Of a stretch of DNA of 64,000 nucleotides, positions 51,600 through 62,585 are shown piece by piece (within the stretch, counting starts at the first letter, position 1; the number at the start of each line of letters is the position of its first letter). The position numbers were made by a program, and so were the translations under genes. Under the pieces are notes generated by a model, which was not told the origin of the DNA, did not search any database, and saw only the letters and a program-made list of their open reading frames with translations. This DNA comes from Symbiodinium microadriaticum. Taxonomy: Eukaryota; Sar; Dinophyceae; Suessiales; Symbiodiniaceae. The stretch spans positions 571,936-635,935 of the forward strand of contig LSRX01000281.1 of assembly GCA_001939145.1 (NCBI GenBank). Direction: 5' to 3'.

Positions 51600-53800
51600 G
51601 GTTTAGCTTAAGCTTTTGAGTTTGGGGTTTAAAGTTTGCGGTTAAAAGTTATACGGCTTCCAATCAAAAAGAGCTTGAAGAACGTTTGGAAGTGTAGGTT
51701 GGTAAGGGTCATGTTCTGCACCAAGGCTAGAGCTTGCATTCAAGCGGGGTTTAGGGTTGGGTGTAAGGTTTTAAGTATTGTAAGTACAGGCGAATTAAAG
51801 GCAAATAAAAGCAAGAACACGACCTACGCTATAGGGTTTATGGCTTGCGTAGGGCTTGCGCAAGATCCCGGCCCTCTGTGTGACCCCTGGCCGCCCCCCA
51901 CCCAACGGCCCCGACCCCTCTCGGCACACGCCAGCTCCTTCCCCCCGGCCCACCCCTACCAGACCATACCATTGGGTGGGTAGGGGGGTGCATGGAACAC
52001 CAGACGCCTGACCATATAATACCATATATGCATGTATGTGTGCATGTGCGTAGGTACCTATAAGTATATGTATCTGTATATGTGCAAGTATGTATGTATG
52101 AACGAATGAAAAATGCATGGATTCATGTATATGCATGTATGCCTGCATGCCTGTCTGCCTGCATGCACTCATGAATAACATATGCATACACATACGTCTA
52201 CAACATGCATGCATACGTATACATTTTGTTGCAATTCTTTGGTATATAAGTTACAACATACATGCAAGCGTGTAATTTGCGGCTCCTGCCTGGGGCGCCA
52301 AGAGAGACAGCAGGGTCTCCGGAGAGCGGAGGTCGCAGACTTCAAAGGAGACCTTTGGTCTTTCTTATTTGGGTTTAGGCGGTTTAGGATCTAGGGTTTT
52401 AGGGTTTTGAGGGTTTAGGGGTAGGACAGTTTAGGGTTTTAGGGTTTGGGGGCTGGGATTGAAACATCGTTTGGGTTTGAGCGCTTAGAGTTTTGGGGTT
52501 TTGGTGCCTCCTGCATTGCTTAACGAGGTCGGCTATCAAACTCCTTCTCTGGCTTTGAGGCTTAGGGTCCAGGACTTGGACTTTTAACTCGGCCGTCAGC
52601 GGCAGAGGCTTTGAGGGCTTTTGTGCGATCTTCCCCAAAGGGTTTTGAAAACAGTGTGGAAGGGGCTGTAAGGGCTTCTGCTATAGGGGGCTCGCTGGGT
52701 TGAATAGGGGCTCTATCAGGGCCGTGGAAAAGGTCCTTCTTGCGACCTTCAGGCTTAGTTCGTTGTTCTCCGAATTATGGGATCCCAACCCCACATCGGC
52801 CTGTCCCCGAAAGATATCCTGCAGCTGGATGAAGAAGCCCAAAACCCTCAAACCCATCCAAACCCGATACTACTCTACTCTCACCCTAAAGCCCCCTAAA
52901 CCCTGAAACCAAGACGCCTCAACACCAAAATTGAAACTCAAATCGCAAAGGCCTGGCTGAGACCTTCAGCATTGACAGCCGCCCTGGAGGTCGGGTTGCG
53001 GGGTGTGTGTGTGTGTGTGTGGCTTATCCAGGACCAAAGCCTGAATTAGGCCCTACAGAGGGATTATGTAATGGCTGCATCAGGCATAACGCTATGTTAC
53101 TGATAGGCTTTCTAAGGACAGCTTCAGGATAGTTCATGTGCGCTAACGTTATAAATGCAATGAGGAGTGGGAGGCTCATGGACACACTGCTGGGTTGATT
53201 CTGTTGATCTTTGTGATGAAGTTTAGTGGTTCGGGGTTTGGGGGTGCAGGGCTTCGCCGTTCAGCATAGAATAGGGCGGTGCTCTTTGTTCAAAGGTGTC
53301 AGCATGTTCTGGTATCTTCAAAATCAACATGTCCTCGATAAGGGGTGGGACTGGGAACTGCGGCTCTTGAGCCGAGGCGCGGAATGTACTGCGTACTGTA
53401 CTGCTGATCATATAGCTGCCTTAACAATTAGAGTATAGGGTTGGTTTGTTCATATTATTCATATTTATACTATACTTATCAGAAAGGAACCCCAAAAATG
53501 ATATTAATACTTCTTTAGCCAGGATCTCAGGCTTAGAGAGCTCTTAACTGAGGGAGCCGACCTTGTGGGGCCGAAAAGGCCAGACTCCAAGGCCCAAAAC
53601 TCCTGGAGCGGAGTGGAGTGGAGGGCGACCGGCAAGCCTAAAACCCTAAACCCTACAGCTCTAAAACCCTGAAAACACTAAACCCTAAACTAACCCACCC
53701 CTAAACCCCCTTACCCTAAACCCCCGAACCCTAAACCCTAAAACCCTAAGCCCTAAAACTCGAAATGAAAACGATATATTATTACTTCCGGCCCGAAAGC
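51600..53800. other. Array-rich non-coding DNA
   Basis: G-type tracts at 52370-52500 and C-type at 52840-52910, in intron order for either strand. One possible 40-nt plus-strand exon lies near 52950-52995 (LAETFSIDSRPG). Confidence 0.4.
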
Positions 53801-53806
53801 TTGAAC

Positions 53807-53862
53807 GTCAAAAAGCCTCGCCTGCAGCCCGACAGCCTTTCAAGTTTGTGCCGCACAGGCAA
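53807..53862 (-). CDS. Short exon, right-hand gene
   Basis: LPVRHKLERLSGCRRGFL plus two bases, acceptor TTAGCAG and donor GTTCAA. Basic helix; no family. Confidence 0.4.
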
Positions 53863-54082
53863 CTGCTAAGTCGCATAATGCCGCATAATCGTATGGGTGG
53901 ATTTAGGGTTTAGGGTTTAGGCAGTTTAGGGTTTAGGGTTTATAAGGCCTATAACTTATAACACCCCTAAACCCCTAACCCCGCACTAGTTCAATGCTCG
54001 CGCCGCGCCTTGCGCTGGCTACCTGCGCCTCGTCCCGCTCGAGCCCAACACCTGAGATTTGATACTGATACTCCGTTATAGT

Positions 54083-54185
54083 CCCTATAGTCTCCATTGT
54101 AGTTCCTTTTTTTGGTTTAACCAATTCTATATTAAGGATCCTAAAAGGTAAGCCCAAAAAGGAACTACAATGGAGACTATAGGTA
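54083..54185. mobile_element. MITE-like hairpin, family 1 (inverted)
   Basis: Same ends and core as the 25470 copy, but with the core in the opposite orientation (TCTATATTAAGGATCC). Confidence 0.85.
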
Positions 54186-54521
54186 GTCCCTATATAAGTA
54201 TATATAGTACCAAAATATGAACCATATGCCCCTCAAGCCCTCATCTAGTTATTCGGGCCCCTAGAATACACTGAAAGCCCAGCTGGGCTCTTGAAACCGA
54301 TTTGTAACTTCAACTGACATGCTTCTGTATATCGTAGGTTGAGACGCGTGCCTGACACTGTAGGGTCTTTCAAGGTTTGGTTTCAGGCTTCCTGCACAGT
54401 CGTTTTCGGGCGCTTTTGCATCAAACGACGGCGGAATGATGGAAATCAACGAAACAACGATAACAACCTATAGTAATTGACAGTAAGACGAACAACGAAG
54501 ATTCCCTGGACCTATCCTCAC

Positions 54522-54629
54522 TTGCAAAAGGACTCGTGCCCACCGAATGGCGGCAGAATGACATTGGTTGAAGGTCTCCTCACTTTCCGAAGCACCAGGA
54601 TTCCCGACCGACACTGCCGCGGCACTACT
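54522..54629 (-). CDS. Exon, right-hand gene
   Basis: Thirty-six codons, phase 0 to 0: SSAAAVSVGNPGASESEETF then NQCHSAAIRWARVLLQ, acceptor TTTGCAG and strong donor GTGAGG. A further small exon (ITRDVVLLERASAHA) probably lies upstream near 54775-54820. Confidence 0.55.
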
Positions 54630-55101
54630 CTGCAAAGTGACGGCATCCACCAAGGGGAAGGATCATAGAATATGAGCAAATGATGGCAACCCGACGATCA
54701 GGAAGATAGTGAAAGCGGAAGAGCATGAGGATGACAAGATAAATGACAAATTCAACGATGACCCTTGTCAGGCCGCATGGGCGGAAGCACGCTCTAAAAG
54801 GACGACATCTCGAGTGATCCTGAACCCTAAACTGGGGTTTAGGGCCTATGGTCCTAAACCTTACCAATCTTACCCCTACTTGTCCAGTCTCCTGGGAAAC
54901 TCAAGATTAACCTTTTGGGAATAGACTGGAATTATATAGGGATTATAGTACCCCCCCCAAAAGGTTCAAGATTGCCCAATGTAGGGGGCTTAATAATTAG
55001 AATGCGGTGTATGAAATAAAAAATAACAACAAGGAGCCCCCAAGAAAGTACAGGTAATTATTATATTATTCAGGGCCCCATAATACTCTACTACTAGGTA
55101 C

Positions 55102-55197
55102 CTGTCCAGCTGAGAGCAGCGACACGGCTTCGCCAGCGCTTCTCGGAGAGCACGGGTCAGCCATCCTCTGCCAGCCCCGAGATCCTCACCAGTGGGA
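55102..55197 (-). CDS. Exon, right-hand gene
   Basis: Between CCTCAG and donor GTACCT. The best frame reads PTGEDLGAGRGWLTRALREA then LAKPCRCSQLD. A second frame (MADPCSPRSAGEAVSLLSAG) is also open, so the phase is undecided. Confidence 0.5.
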
Positions 55198-55761
55198 CTG
55201 AGGATCCGGGGGACCCTTGGGGATATAGGAATAGGGATTAGGGTTTAGGGCTTTAGGGTTTTAGGGTTTAGGGGGTTTAGGGTTTAGGGGGACCCTTGGG
55301 GATATAGACACTCTCAAGAAGGTCCCTTGTAAGAGAGCCAAGAGTAGGGTGGTTAAGAAAGGTCCCCTTGAAGGGGTCTCCCCAATACTAGGAACCAGCT
55401 TGCTCGTGTTTTTGACACTCACACTCGGACAGGCCTGGCTGTTGCAGTAGATTTAGGGGCTCAGGGGGTTTAGGGTGGTAGGAGTTAGGGCTTCCGGGTT
55501 TTCGGGTTTAGGGGTAAGGGGTTTTAGAAGTTAGGGCATCGAAGTTTCAGGGTTTAGGATTTTAGGGCTTATAGCGCCTGGTTGTTGGCTTCTTTAAACC
55601 TCCATGAAGAGATCCGGAGGGTTAATTCCGGGTAAATGTTATCATAACTACCTCTCTAAGCTTGTAAACCTGTCAGTTTGAAGTATGTGGAATGTCGGTA
55701 AGCCCAGTGCGGCTGAAATGCTGCGTCCATTGCACTGGTTTTGTTTGCAGCCACTGAGCAC

Positions 55762-55849
55762 CTTCAGCCTGATCCATGTAAAGCTTAATGTCATTAACAA
55801 GGGTATCGTGTGTCTCCCAACCAGTGTCGAGGCAATGACACCCATCAGC
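55762..55849 (-). CDS. Exon, right-hand gene
   Basis: ADGCHCLDTGWETHDTLVND then IKLYMDQAE plus one base, acceptor ATCGAG and donor GTGCTC. An alternative frame over the same region is open for 108 codons (SLSRLMGVIASTLVGRH), so the frame choice is tentative. Confidence 0.4.
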
Positions 55850-55999
55850 CTCGATAAGCTACTCTTGCCAGGTTTCTCATAGCTTGCTATGACCGCCAGG
55901 ACGCTGTTGGCAGTCGTGCTGGCAGGATTGCCGCAGATGTTTAAGCCCATCACACGACTTTGACTTTTTACCAAGTCTATGACCTACGATAGCAGGACG

Positions 56000-56012
56000 C
56001 GAGACAGAGAGA

Positions 56013-56051
<39 letters not shown>

Positions 56052-56055
56052 TGAG
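56000..56055. repeat. GA microsatellite
   Basis: (GA)n of about 50 bp. Similar short runs are at 48437-48465 and, as CT, at 42325-42343 directly after the assembly gap. Confidence 0.85.
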
Positions 56056-56113
56056 AGGCACAACGGACAAAACACGAGAGGCAGGCGAGAGCTACAGGGC
56101 TTTATGAGGTTAG

Positions 56114-56452
56114 TTGGCTTTTTTGCGGTTTGATCGTTTTTGGCACGGAACTAGAATAGACAAAAACACAAGCCAACATGAGGATTTGACGGATATGACC
56201 TCGGGAATATCAAGGCTCAACCTTTCGGGATTTGAAGAACTTGCGGTATCAGATTTCAGTTTCCCAACCTTATCGCCTTTCTTGCTGTGTTCTCGGAAAC
56301 ATACACACCAACGGCTAAACCTTCATTCCATGCCTACCACAACTCAACCCTACACCACGCCCCCCCCCGCTTGCCCTGTCCACCACGCGCGCGACGCGTG
56401 GAAGGTCGAAGTGGTCACGAAGGGCCTGCACGAAGCTTGGAGGTTGCTCTGA
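56114..56452 (+). CDS. Weak open frame, plus strand
   Basis: A 112-codon frame (RIDKNTSQHEDLTDMTSGIS in the middle) overlapping a better-supported minus-strand exon at its end. No ATG at the start and no motif. Probably chance. Confidence 0.15.
   Translation: MAFLRFDRFWHGTRIDKNTSQHEDLTDMTSGISRLNLSGFEELAVSDFSFPTLSPFLLCSRKHTHQRLNLHSMPTTTQPYTTPPPACPVHHARDAWKVEVVTKGLHEAWRLL
56384..56448 (-). CDS. Exon, right-hand gene
   Basis: QPPSFVQALRDHFDLPRVAR then V, between GGTCAG (or GTGCAG further in) and donor GTGGAC. The inner acceptor agrees in phase 0 with 56853. Confidence 0.5.
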
Positions 56453-56509
56453 CCTACCTGGTGCAGTATCCCGAGGGAACTAAAGGTTACCTTTTGGGAT
56501 AAGGCTATA

Positions 56510-56660
56510 CATCATATATATATATATATATACATACATACATATTTAAACCTATATTTATATCTATTTATGTATATATTTGCTTATTCATTTACTTGTT
56601 TATTTGTTTATTTATGTATGTATACCTATAATATACATATATATATATATATACACAGAC
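56510..56660. repeat. TA/TTTA microsatellite
   Basis: AT-rich simple repeat between minus exons 56853 and 56448. Others lie at 7800-7862, 31655-31715 and 37275-37320. Confidence 0.8.
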
Positions 56661-56852
56661 AGAGGTTACATACTCTACCGCTCAGAGGTTCAGAGACTAA
56701 GGCTGAGAGCCCTGTGCCCCCTCGCCGGCCTTCGTGGCTTAGGGATTCAAGGATGCGGCTTGTGGTACAGGGTTTAGGGGTCCGGAACCCCAAACCCTGA
56801 AACACAGAAAGGTGTACAGCTGCTGGTCTCGCAAATGAGCTCTGGGTCTTAC

Positions 56853-56947
56853 AAACCGCAATCCGCAGCACACCCCTCCGGGAGAATTTGTTCGAAGCGA
56901 CCCTACTAAACGCCAAATACACAAATCGTTGAGAGGTGCTTCATACC
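56853..56947 (-). CDS. Exon, right-hand gene
   Basis: Two bases plus 31 codons: YEAPLNDLCIWRLVGSLRTN then SPGGVCCGLRF. It has a textbook pyrimidine-rich acceptor (GTGTTTTTCAG) and donor GTAAGA, the best splice pair of the right-hand region. Confidence 0.6.
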
Positions 56948-57086
56948 CTGAAAAACACAACACAGACACACACAAATCCGGATCCTTGACAAGAAACCGG
57001 GCTGCCTATCCTAAACCCTAAAGCACTAGCCTGTTCAACCCCCGTATCCTGCAGCCCAAACCCTCTCGAATCAGTCTGGTACTCAC

Positions 57087-57133
57087 GCAAAGGCCTCGAC
57101 ACAGCAGGCCACCTGCCTCAAAGCGCAGGGCCA
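57087..57133 (-). CDS. Short exon, right-hand gene
   Basis: Between TGTAAG and GTGAGT (or an earlier GTGGCC donor). Frames ALRFEAGGLLCRGLC and WPCALRQVACCVEAF are both open; the first with the earlier donor agrees in phase with 56947. Confidence 0.4.
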
Positions 57134-57881
57134 CTTACACGCCAAACTTGAAAGACTTCACAGAGAACAAAGTTCAAGTCTTAAGGGCGCAGGGCTTAAA
57201 GCATAAAGGGTGTAGGGTATTGTTTTGGTTGACGACGCCGCTCTTAACGTCGCGTCTGCAGTTGTGGTTCGTGTGGGGTGTCACGGTATGAAATGATTTG
57301 AAATAACTGTAATATTATATGTTGCAGTAAAATATGGAAAGTATAGTATAGTATAGTCATTTCATTAGCGATTGCGTCCCTGCACCCCAGACTTTTTGGA
57401 TTGATAACGTGACGCAGCTCGACTCAGGAGCTGTTGGATGCCTTGAACCACTCGTTCTGTAACATGTCTTACGGGTTAATTAGGGCTCTGGATTTAGGGA
57501 TACCTGAAGCCCACAGTCAGGTGTCCCCTAAATCAAGAACAAACAGACCGATTAAGATACCTCAGTTGGGTGTTCTTGAAGGGCTCGTCTCTGCCGGGCC
57601 GTTGGTTCTCCTTAGAAGGACGACCCGGCTAAAAAACATCTAAGTATCTGAAGCCAATGTAGCGCATTATTGTGTGTCTTCCTGAAGCCCGGTATCCCTA
57701 TCAATATCAATTCAATATCGAGAGAACCCATGACAGAACACCTCCTGATGAAAGCCTTCATAGACGGGCAAACGGCAAAAACGAACCCCGCAACCCTAAG
57801 TCCCACGCCCTATGCCCGAAAATCCCTATCAGGTATACCCCTAAACCCCTAAACCCCTAAGCCCTAAACCTTTATAGAGCT

Positions 57882-57952
57882 TTAGATGCCCTGGAACTTG
57901 AGAGCGTCGAGGCGCTCGGCCTTCTTCTGCTTCATGCGAAAGGCTTTGATGC
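57882..57952 (-). CDS. Terminal exon of the 58-63 kb minus-strand gene
   Basis: Reads IKAFRMKQKKAERLDALKFQ then GI and TAA at 57882. Highly basic C-terminal helix as in many nuclear or nucleolar proteins. It enters with two bases, in phase with 58680. Downstream on the plus strand CCCTAAA-type DNA follows. Confidence 0.65.
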
Positions 57953-58679
57953 CTCACATGCCAGCTCAAGCAAGCGGCTAGACCCCTATTTTTGTGCTTG
58001 TGCTTGGGGTTTAGGGTTTAGGGTTTAGGGTTTAGGGCTTGGGGTTTATACACTTGCTACACCGTTATAAAGCTTGAGGTAGCTGGGACAAGGAGGGTCG
58101 CAGAGTCGAAGTGAAACGAGCTTGTGCCGAGTCTTACATGCAGCCCGGGGCATGGCATGACCGGCACCGATTCTCTGCATCAGTCTGGATAAACCAACAC
58201 AAGCACTCGAAGAGGGTTTAGGGTGTTGCCGGTTCAGGAGTTCTAAAGTTTTTTGGCGCCTATGCTTAACCGATACATCGAATGATCGTCTTATGAAGCT
58301 CGGCCCCGTTTTTCCCTCCCCGTACTGAGGCCGATGCCTGCCCTAGACACTGAATCTCTACGCTTCGATGTTAAACCCTAAACCCAAGTCCCTGCGGCTT
58401 TTTGAGCCCTTCTAGTTGGGAGCCTTTGTTTCAATCCTTAAAATGACACCCGTTGTATAAAGGAATCTGTTGAAATGCTTGTGTGTATGTCGCTTTGCGG
58501 AAGCCAGTTCATGTTCGAAGTTGGCAGAAGCAGGTGCATACATGACACACGTAGACTCCGAAGCTCACTCAGGCATGGAAGTCATGTGCCGTTTGAAGCA
58601 TTCATGTTCCTTGCAGTCTGAAAACATAGTGCCGCGCTCCGATGGCTGACAGCCTGTAAGCCCTTCTGGTGCCTCGTAC

Positions 58680-58786
58680 CTTCTACAGAATCCCAACTAT
58701 CGCTGGGTGGCCCGTAGCCATTCTGGGCGCGGCGAGAAGCCTCCGGATGTTTGCACCGTTCGTTGTCAAAAAGCACAGAAAGCCCA
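58680..58786 (-). CDS. Exon of the 58-63 kb gene
   Basis: One base plus 35 codons plus one: GLSVLFDNERCKHPEASRRA then QNGYGPPSDSWDSVE, acceptor ATACAG and donor GTACGA. Phase agrees with 59543 and 57952. No family recognised. Confidence 0.6.
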
Positions 58787-59455
58787 CTGTATCTCAGTGT
58801 AGGAAGATGGAATCATCTAGCGATCCTTCTTCTACTTCGAACTTCAACTGTTTATTCAAGTGGTTGTGGGCGCTGTAGAGGGTGCCTGAGGGCGTTTTGG
58901 GGCAGACATAGCGCCTCCGGATTGACGTCAGCTCCGTCGGTTTGTAGGGTTTGGGGGAAACTTGGGCTCTGGCTTTACAGGGCTGTGGGGTCATAACCTC
59001 CGGGCTTCGCGAACTGCGCGATCCGAAGCACGGAAGCGGCTTTTAGTCTTTGGGGCTTCGTAAACCTGAAAGGCTAAGAGGAATTCCCAGAGTAGAGATA
59101 CTCCTTTGGGGAACCAGACATGGAATGGACCCTAGTTTACAGAAATACTGAAGTACGAAGTATTCCACCGGGTTCTGGAGGACAAGGGCACCCCAGTAGA
59201 CGAGAGCAGGGAGGCCTGCCATGTTGGATTGCCTGAATTCTACGGTTTAGGGCTTCGGGTTTGGAATGGTCTGGAGTTTAGTGGTTTAGGGTTCGGCGCT
59301 GCACCGACTCTTTAATCTGAAGCAGATAGGTGAACATGCCGAACCCCCAAGATGCCGAGCCTGAAACAAATAAATTTTGCCAAACCCTGAAGAAAAAGAG
59401 CATTCGACACGTCAGTTCAACTACTCACCCGGTGACCCGAATGGCCAAAAACCCC

Positions 59456-59530
59456 AACCCTCCGGGTACCTACTATAAAGGGGCCCTAGGGGCTCTAGTA
59501 CCCTCTGTAGTAGATACCTGGAGGGTTAGG
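59456..59530. mobile_element. Short hairpin element, family 3
   Basis: AACCCTCCGGGTACCTACTA and TAGTAGATACCTGGAGGGTT form the arms. A second copy is at 60598-60677, on the other side of the exon pair 59995-60566. Confidence 0.75.
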
Positions 59531-59542
59531 GAAAGACCCAAC

Positions 59543-59620
59543 CTTGCTTCGCAGCTCGACAGCGTTTGCAGCAGCGTCTCCAGCCAAGGAGGCTTGGCTG
59601 CCTCGATGCCTGCGTTTATG
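59543..59620 (-). CDS. Exon of the 58-63 kb gene
   Basis: INAGIEAAKPPWLETLLQTL then SSCEA, with acceptor GGCTTAG and donor GTTGGG. A MITE-like hairpin ends 15 bp upstream of the exon, and a second hairpin family (59456-59530) lies just downstream. Confidence 0.6.
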
Positions 59621-59634
59621 CTAAGCCAAGCTCC

Positions 59635-59736
59635 ACCCATAGGCCCCTAAGTAGTTCCTTTTTGGGATTACCTGGATTACCTTATAGGATTCTAAATACA
59701 AACCATAAAAGAGGAACTACTTAGGGCCTATGGGTA
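59635..59736. mobile_element. MITE-like hairpin, family 1
   Basis: ACCCATAGGCCCCTAAGTAG with its near inverse and a partial duplication in the core (TTACCTGGATTACC). It ends 15 bp upstream (minus sense) of the exon at 59620. Confidence 0.8.
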
Positions 59737-59994
59737 AACTCCCGGAGCCCTTCACTCCCCGAGCCTTCACCGGGAACTCAGGAGGGTACGTAGAGGGCCA
59801 TCGAGCTCCCTACATCATGTCTCCCGGAAATCACGGCTTCATTGGGGCCTTCAGGAGCTCACAGGGGCTTCGCACCCTTTTTTCCGGCTTTCCTGAACCT
59901 AGCAGACTAAACCCTAAACCCCCAAACCCTAAACCCCAAACCTTAAACCCCAAACCCCAAGCCCTAAACCCCAAACCCTAAGCCCTAAACCCAC

Positions 59995-60062
59995 CTCCAA
60001 GCTCAAAGCTCGAAAAATGTTGATGGCTTTCCCTCTCTCTTCCAGATTTTGAGAGGGCATTT
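59995..60062 (-). CDS. Exon of the 58-63 kb gene
   Basis: Two bases plus 22 codons: MPSQNLEERGKAINIFRALS then LE, acceptor GGGCAG and donor GTGGGT. Joined in phase to 60508. A 20-nt micro-exon near 59784-59803 would be needed to reach 59620 in phase. Confidence 0.6.
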
Positions 60063-60344
60063 CTGCCCTGGTTTAGGAATTTGGGTTTAGGGTTTTGGGG
60101 GTCTAAGGTTTCGGGTGACCCTAAAGCGTTTGGCTGCATGCAGCTGTTCGGAGTTCCATGCGCAACGTGAGCCAAAGAACTACAGGAACCCATAGCCCTA
60201 AAGCACCCACCAAGCTGTGCAACACCTCAAAACCCAGAGGAACGAATAACAACTCCTTAACAAGAAGCCGGCTTGGAATGAATGTAAAAAAACACCCCGG
60301 ACTCCAGGGCGCTTACAAAACTGGTCTAGGACCTTACTCCCAAG

Positions 60345-60438
60345 TACCCATAGGCTCCATAAGAATTCCTCTTTGGCTTTCTAAATAGGATCCTTATAAG
60401 GTAGCCCCAAAAAGGAACTACTATGGAGCCTATGGGTG
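60345..60438. mobile_element. MITE-like hairpin, family 1
   Basis: TACCCATAGGCTCCAT and ATGGAGCCTATGGGT ends, with AATTCCTCTT / AAAGGAACTA inside. Confidence 0.8.
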
Positions 60439-60507
60439 ACTAACAGTTTCTTCCCGGAAACGCTTGCAAGGCCGAACCCTTAAACCCTAAACCCTGAAGC
60501 GCTGCGC

Positions 60508-60566
60508 CTTGAAGACCATGGGCCTCGGCAGCCATCAGGGCAGCGTCGTCGAGGGCCAGGAGAAAG
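60508..60566 (-). CDS. Exon of the 58-63 kb gene
   Basis: FLLALDDAALMAAEAHGLQ plus one base, acceptor GCTCAG and a GC donor. With the next exon it makes a continuous helical peptide. Island between CCCTAAA- and TTTAGGG-type tracts. Confidence 0.6.
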
Positions 60567-60597
60567 CTGAGCTTTGGGGAGAAAGCTTGCGGGGTTC

Positions 60598-60677
60598 CCT
60601 AACCCTCCAGGTATCTACTATAGAGGGTACTAGAGCCCCTATAGGGCCCTACAAAAGTAGGAACCTGGAGGGTTAGG
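60598..60677. mobile_element. Short hairpin element, family 3
   Basis: CCCTAACCCTCCAGGTATCT and AGGAACCTGGAGGGTTAGGG arms. Near-inverse orientation of the 59456 copy. Confidence 0.75.
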
Positions 60678-61278
60678 GGTTTAGGGCTTTCCAGGTGACT
60701 GGATGGAGTCCTGGCGGTTCCGGCTATGGGGGCTTGAGAATTTCGGGGTTTGAGGGGATTAGGGCACAGGCTTGCGAGGCTGCAGCAGCTTGAAGGCACA
60801 AGGTCGGGAAGAAGTTTCATGGCTGGTTCTCTGAATTGGGGTCCCTGGTTAGGTCGCCAAAATCATACAGCACCTTCACAAAAGGAACCCAAACAGGACC
60901 CTATGTGGGAGAACTCGCTATAAAGACAACCAAGAAGAACAACATTCGTGACAAGGAGCCACACAAGTACCCTACTTGTCCAGTATCCTAGAATACCTTC
61001 AGGTACACCTTCGGGAGTATAGAATGCAGGGACAAGGTTAGTTAGGATAGTCAGGTAGTAAAAACTTCGGAGCATCAGGAAATCGGATGTGTGCTGTGGC
61101 CAGAGCCTGACCTGGGACGTTTCCGCGATTTGGGTCCAGGGCTTGCGCTAGGTGCCGATTTCCAGTCCCCAAAACTATATAGAATTAGGCCTCTATAGTC
61201 GATGTTGAACAGTATGGGAAATTCAAGGTTATGCCAAATCGATACCTCGTGAAGGCTTAATGCAGGGTTTATGAGGGT

Positions 61279-61920
61279 TTAGAGCTCAGGGCTCAGGATA
61301 ATCTTGAAAAAAGACATAGTGTCCCAAATGTGTAAAGCATTCAACAAGAGACCATAAAGGATCCCGGTTCTCGCTTCATCTCCCCCCTCCCCTGGCACGC
61401 CCAGGTCCAAATATGCAAATATGCCGAATCCCCGTGACTGTCCGTACTCCTCCCACATGGCCGCTCCAAAGCCATGAGCTGTCACGAGGATCTGGTCCCA
61501 AACACACCCGATCCTTTTGAACATGCAACTGTCACCAGGAGCCGTTCCTCTCGGCCCCGCTTCCTGTGGCAGTTGACCCAAGAAGGGAACATCATGATGA
61601 TGAGCATGCCGATGATGATGATGATGATGATGATGATGACGACGGTTTCGAAACACCCAGGGCGACCCGAAGAGCGAACCACACCACACCACACCACGGG
61701 GGGGGCGGAGGGACTGAGAGCAAACCCAAACCCCGAACCACACCACAGGGGGCGCAGGACTCCAAGCAGACCCAAATCCCGAAGGTAGCATATGGAGCAA
61801 CTTCACAGACAATGTAACTTCATCTATGCAAACAGACGTAAACCCTATACTACGTCTTGCAACCTGGAAGCATCGACTGACTTCATTGCTGCCGGGATTC
61901 TCGGCGGTAGCGCCATCCAT
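61279..61920 (-). CDS. Open frame with His run
   Basis: A 213-codon frame from ATG at 61920. It contains a (CAT)n-encoded His run and Trp/Gly-rich low-complexity parts. The last third (AHGFGAAMWEEYGQSRGFGI) is more protein-like. It could hold one real exon within repeat-derived sequence. Confidence 0.25.
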   Translation of the reverse strand: MDGATAENPGSNEVSRCFQVARRSIGFTSVCIDEVTLSVKLLHMLPSGFGSAWSPAPPVVWFGVWVCSQSLRPPRGVVWCGSLFGSPWVFRNRRHHHHHHHHHRHAHHHDVPFLGQLPQEAGPRGTAPGDSCMFKRIGCVWDQILVTAHGFGAAMWEEYGQSRGFGIFAYLDLGVPGEGGDEARTGILYGLLLNALHIWDTMSFFKIILSPEL

Positions 61921-62454
61921 CCAATTCTGGGTTGAAGCTGCAGGCTTCTATCTGGTTTGTATCAAAGAGCTTTCGGCACTTACTTAACTAATTACACTTG
62001 CACTCGGGCATGTCCAAAACTTCCGAGGCATGGTCTGCAAACAAAGACACAACAAAGTGGGAAAGTGAGAAGCTCGGTTCGACCTCACACAGCCGACATA
62101 TGAAGCACGTCATATGCAAAAGGACGGAAAGGCATGCAACTTGTAAGTTCTACCTGAATGACGGCAAGCTGACCAGCAGATACTAACACGCCCTAAGCCC
62201 CACACTATACACCCCAATTGGCCTGCAAGCATGGCAAATGAAATCAACCTCCTGCGTGCAGCTGTGGGTAATGAAAGCATGCATCGATCAATTAGCCACA
62301 ACCTTCGATTATTGGAAAACAATCATGGATCTCCCACACAACTACGAAATCCAGCACAAAATGAGCTCGAGCCCACTGTGCTGCAAAACAACGTGTTGTT
62401 GCTGTTGAGTCGAGTCCGCTCACGCAAAGTACTGCGACTACTGCGGCGGCGACG

Positions 62455-62503
62455 GCTGCTGCTGCTGCTGCTGCTGCTACTACTACTACTACTACTACTA
62501 CTG

Positions 62504-62555
<52 letters not shown>

Positions 62556-62585
62556 ACTGCTAGTACCACTGCTAATGCTACTACT
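62455..62585. repeat. CTG/CTA trinucleotide run
   Basis: About 100 bp of CTG then CTA triplets. Poly-Leu (plus) or poly-Val/Ala (minus) frames arise from it and are not credible genes. A GAT triplet run lies at 61605-61640 and a GGT/GAT run at 9355-9395. Confidence 0.85.
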
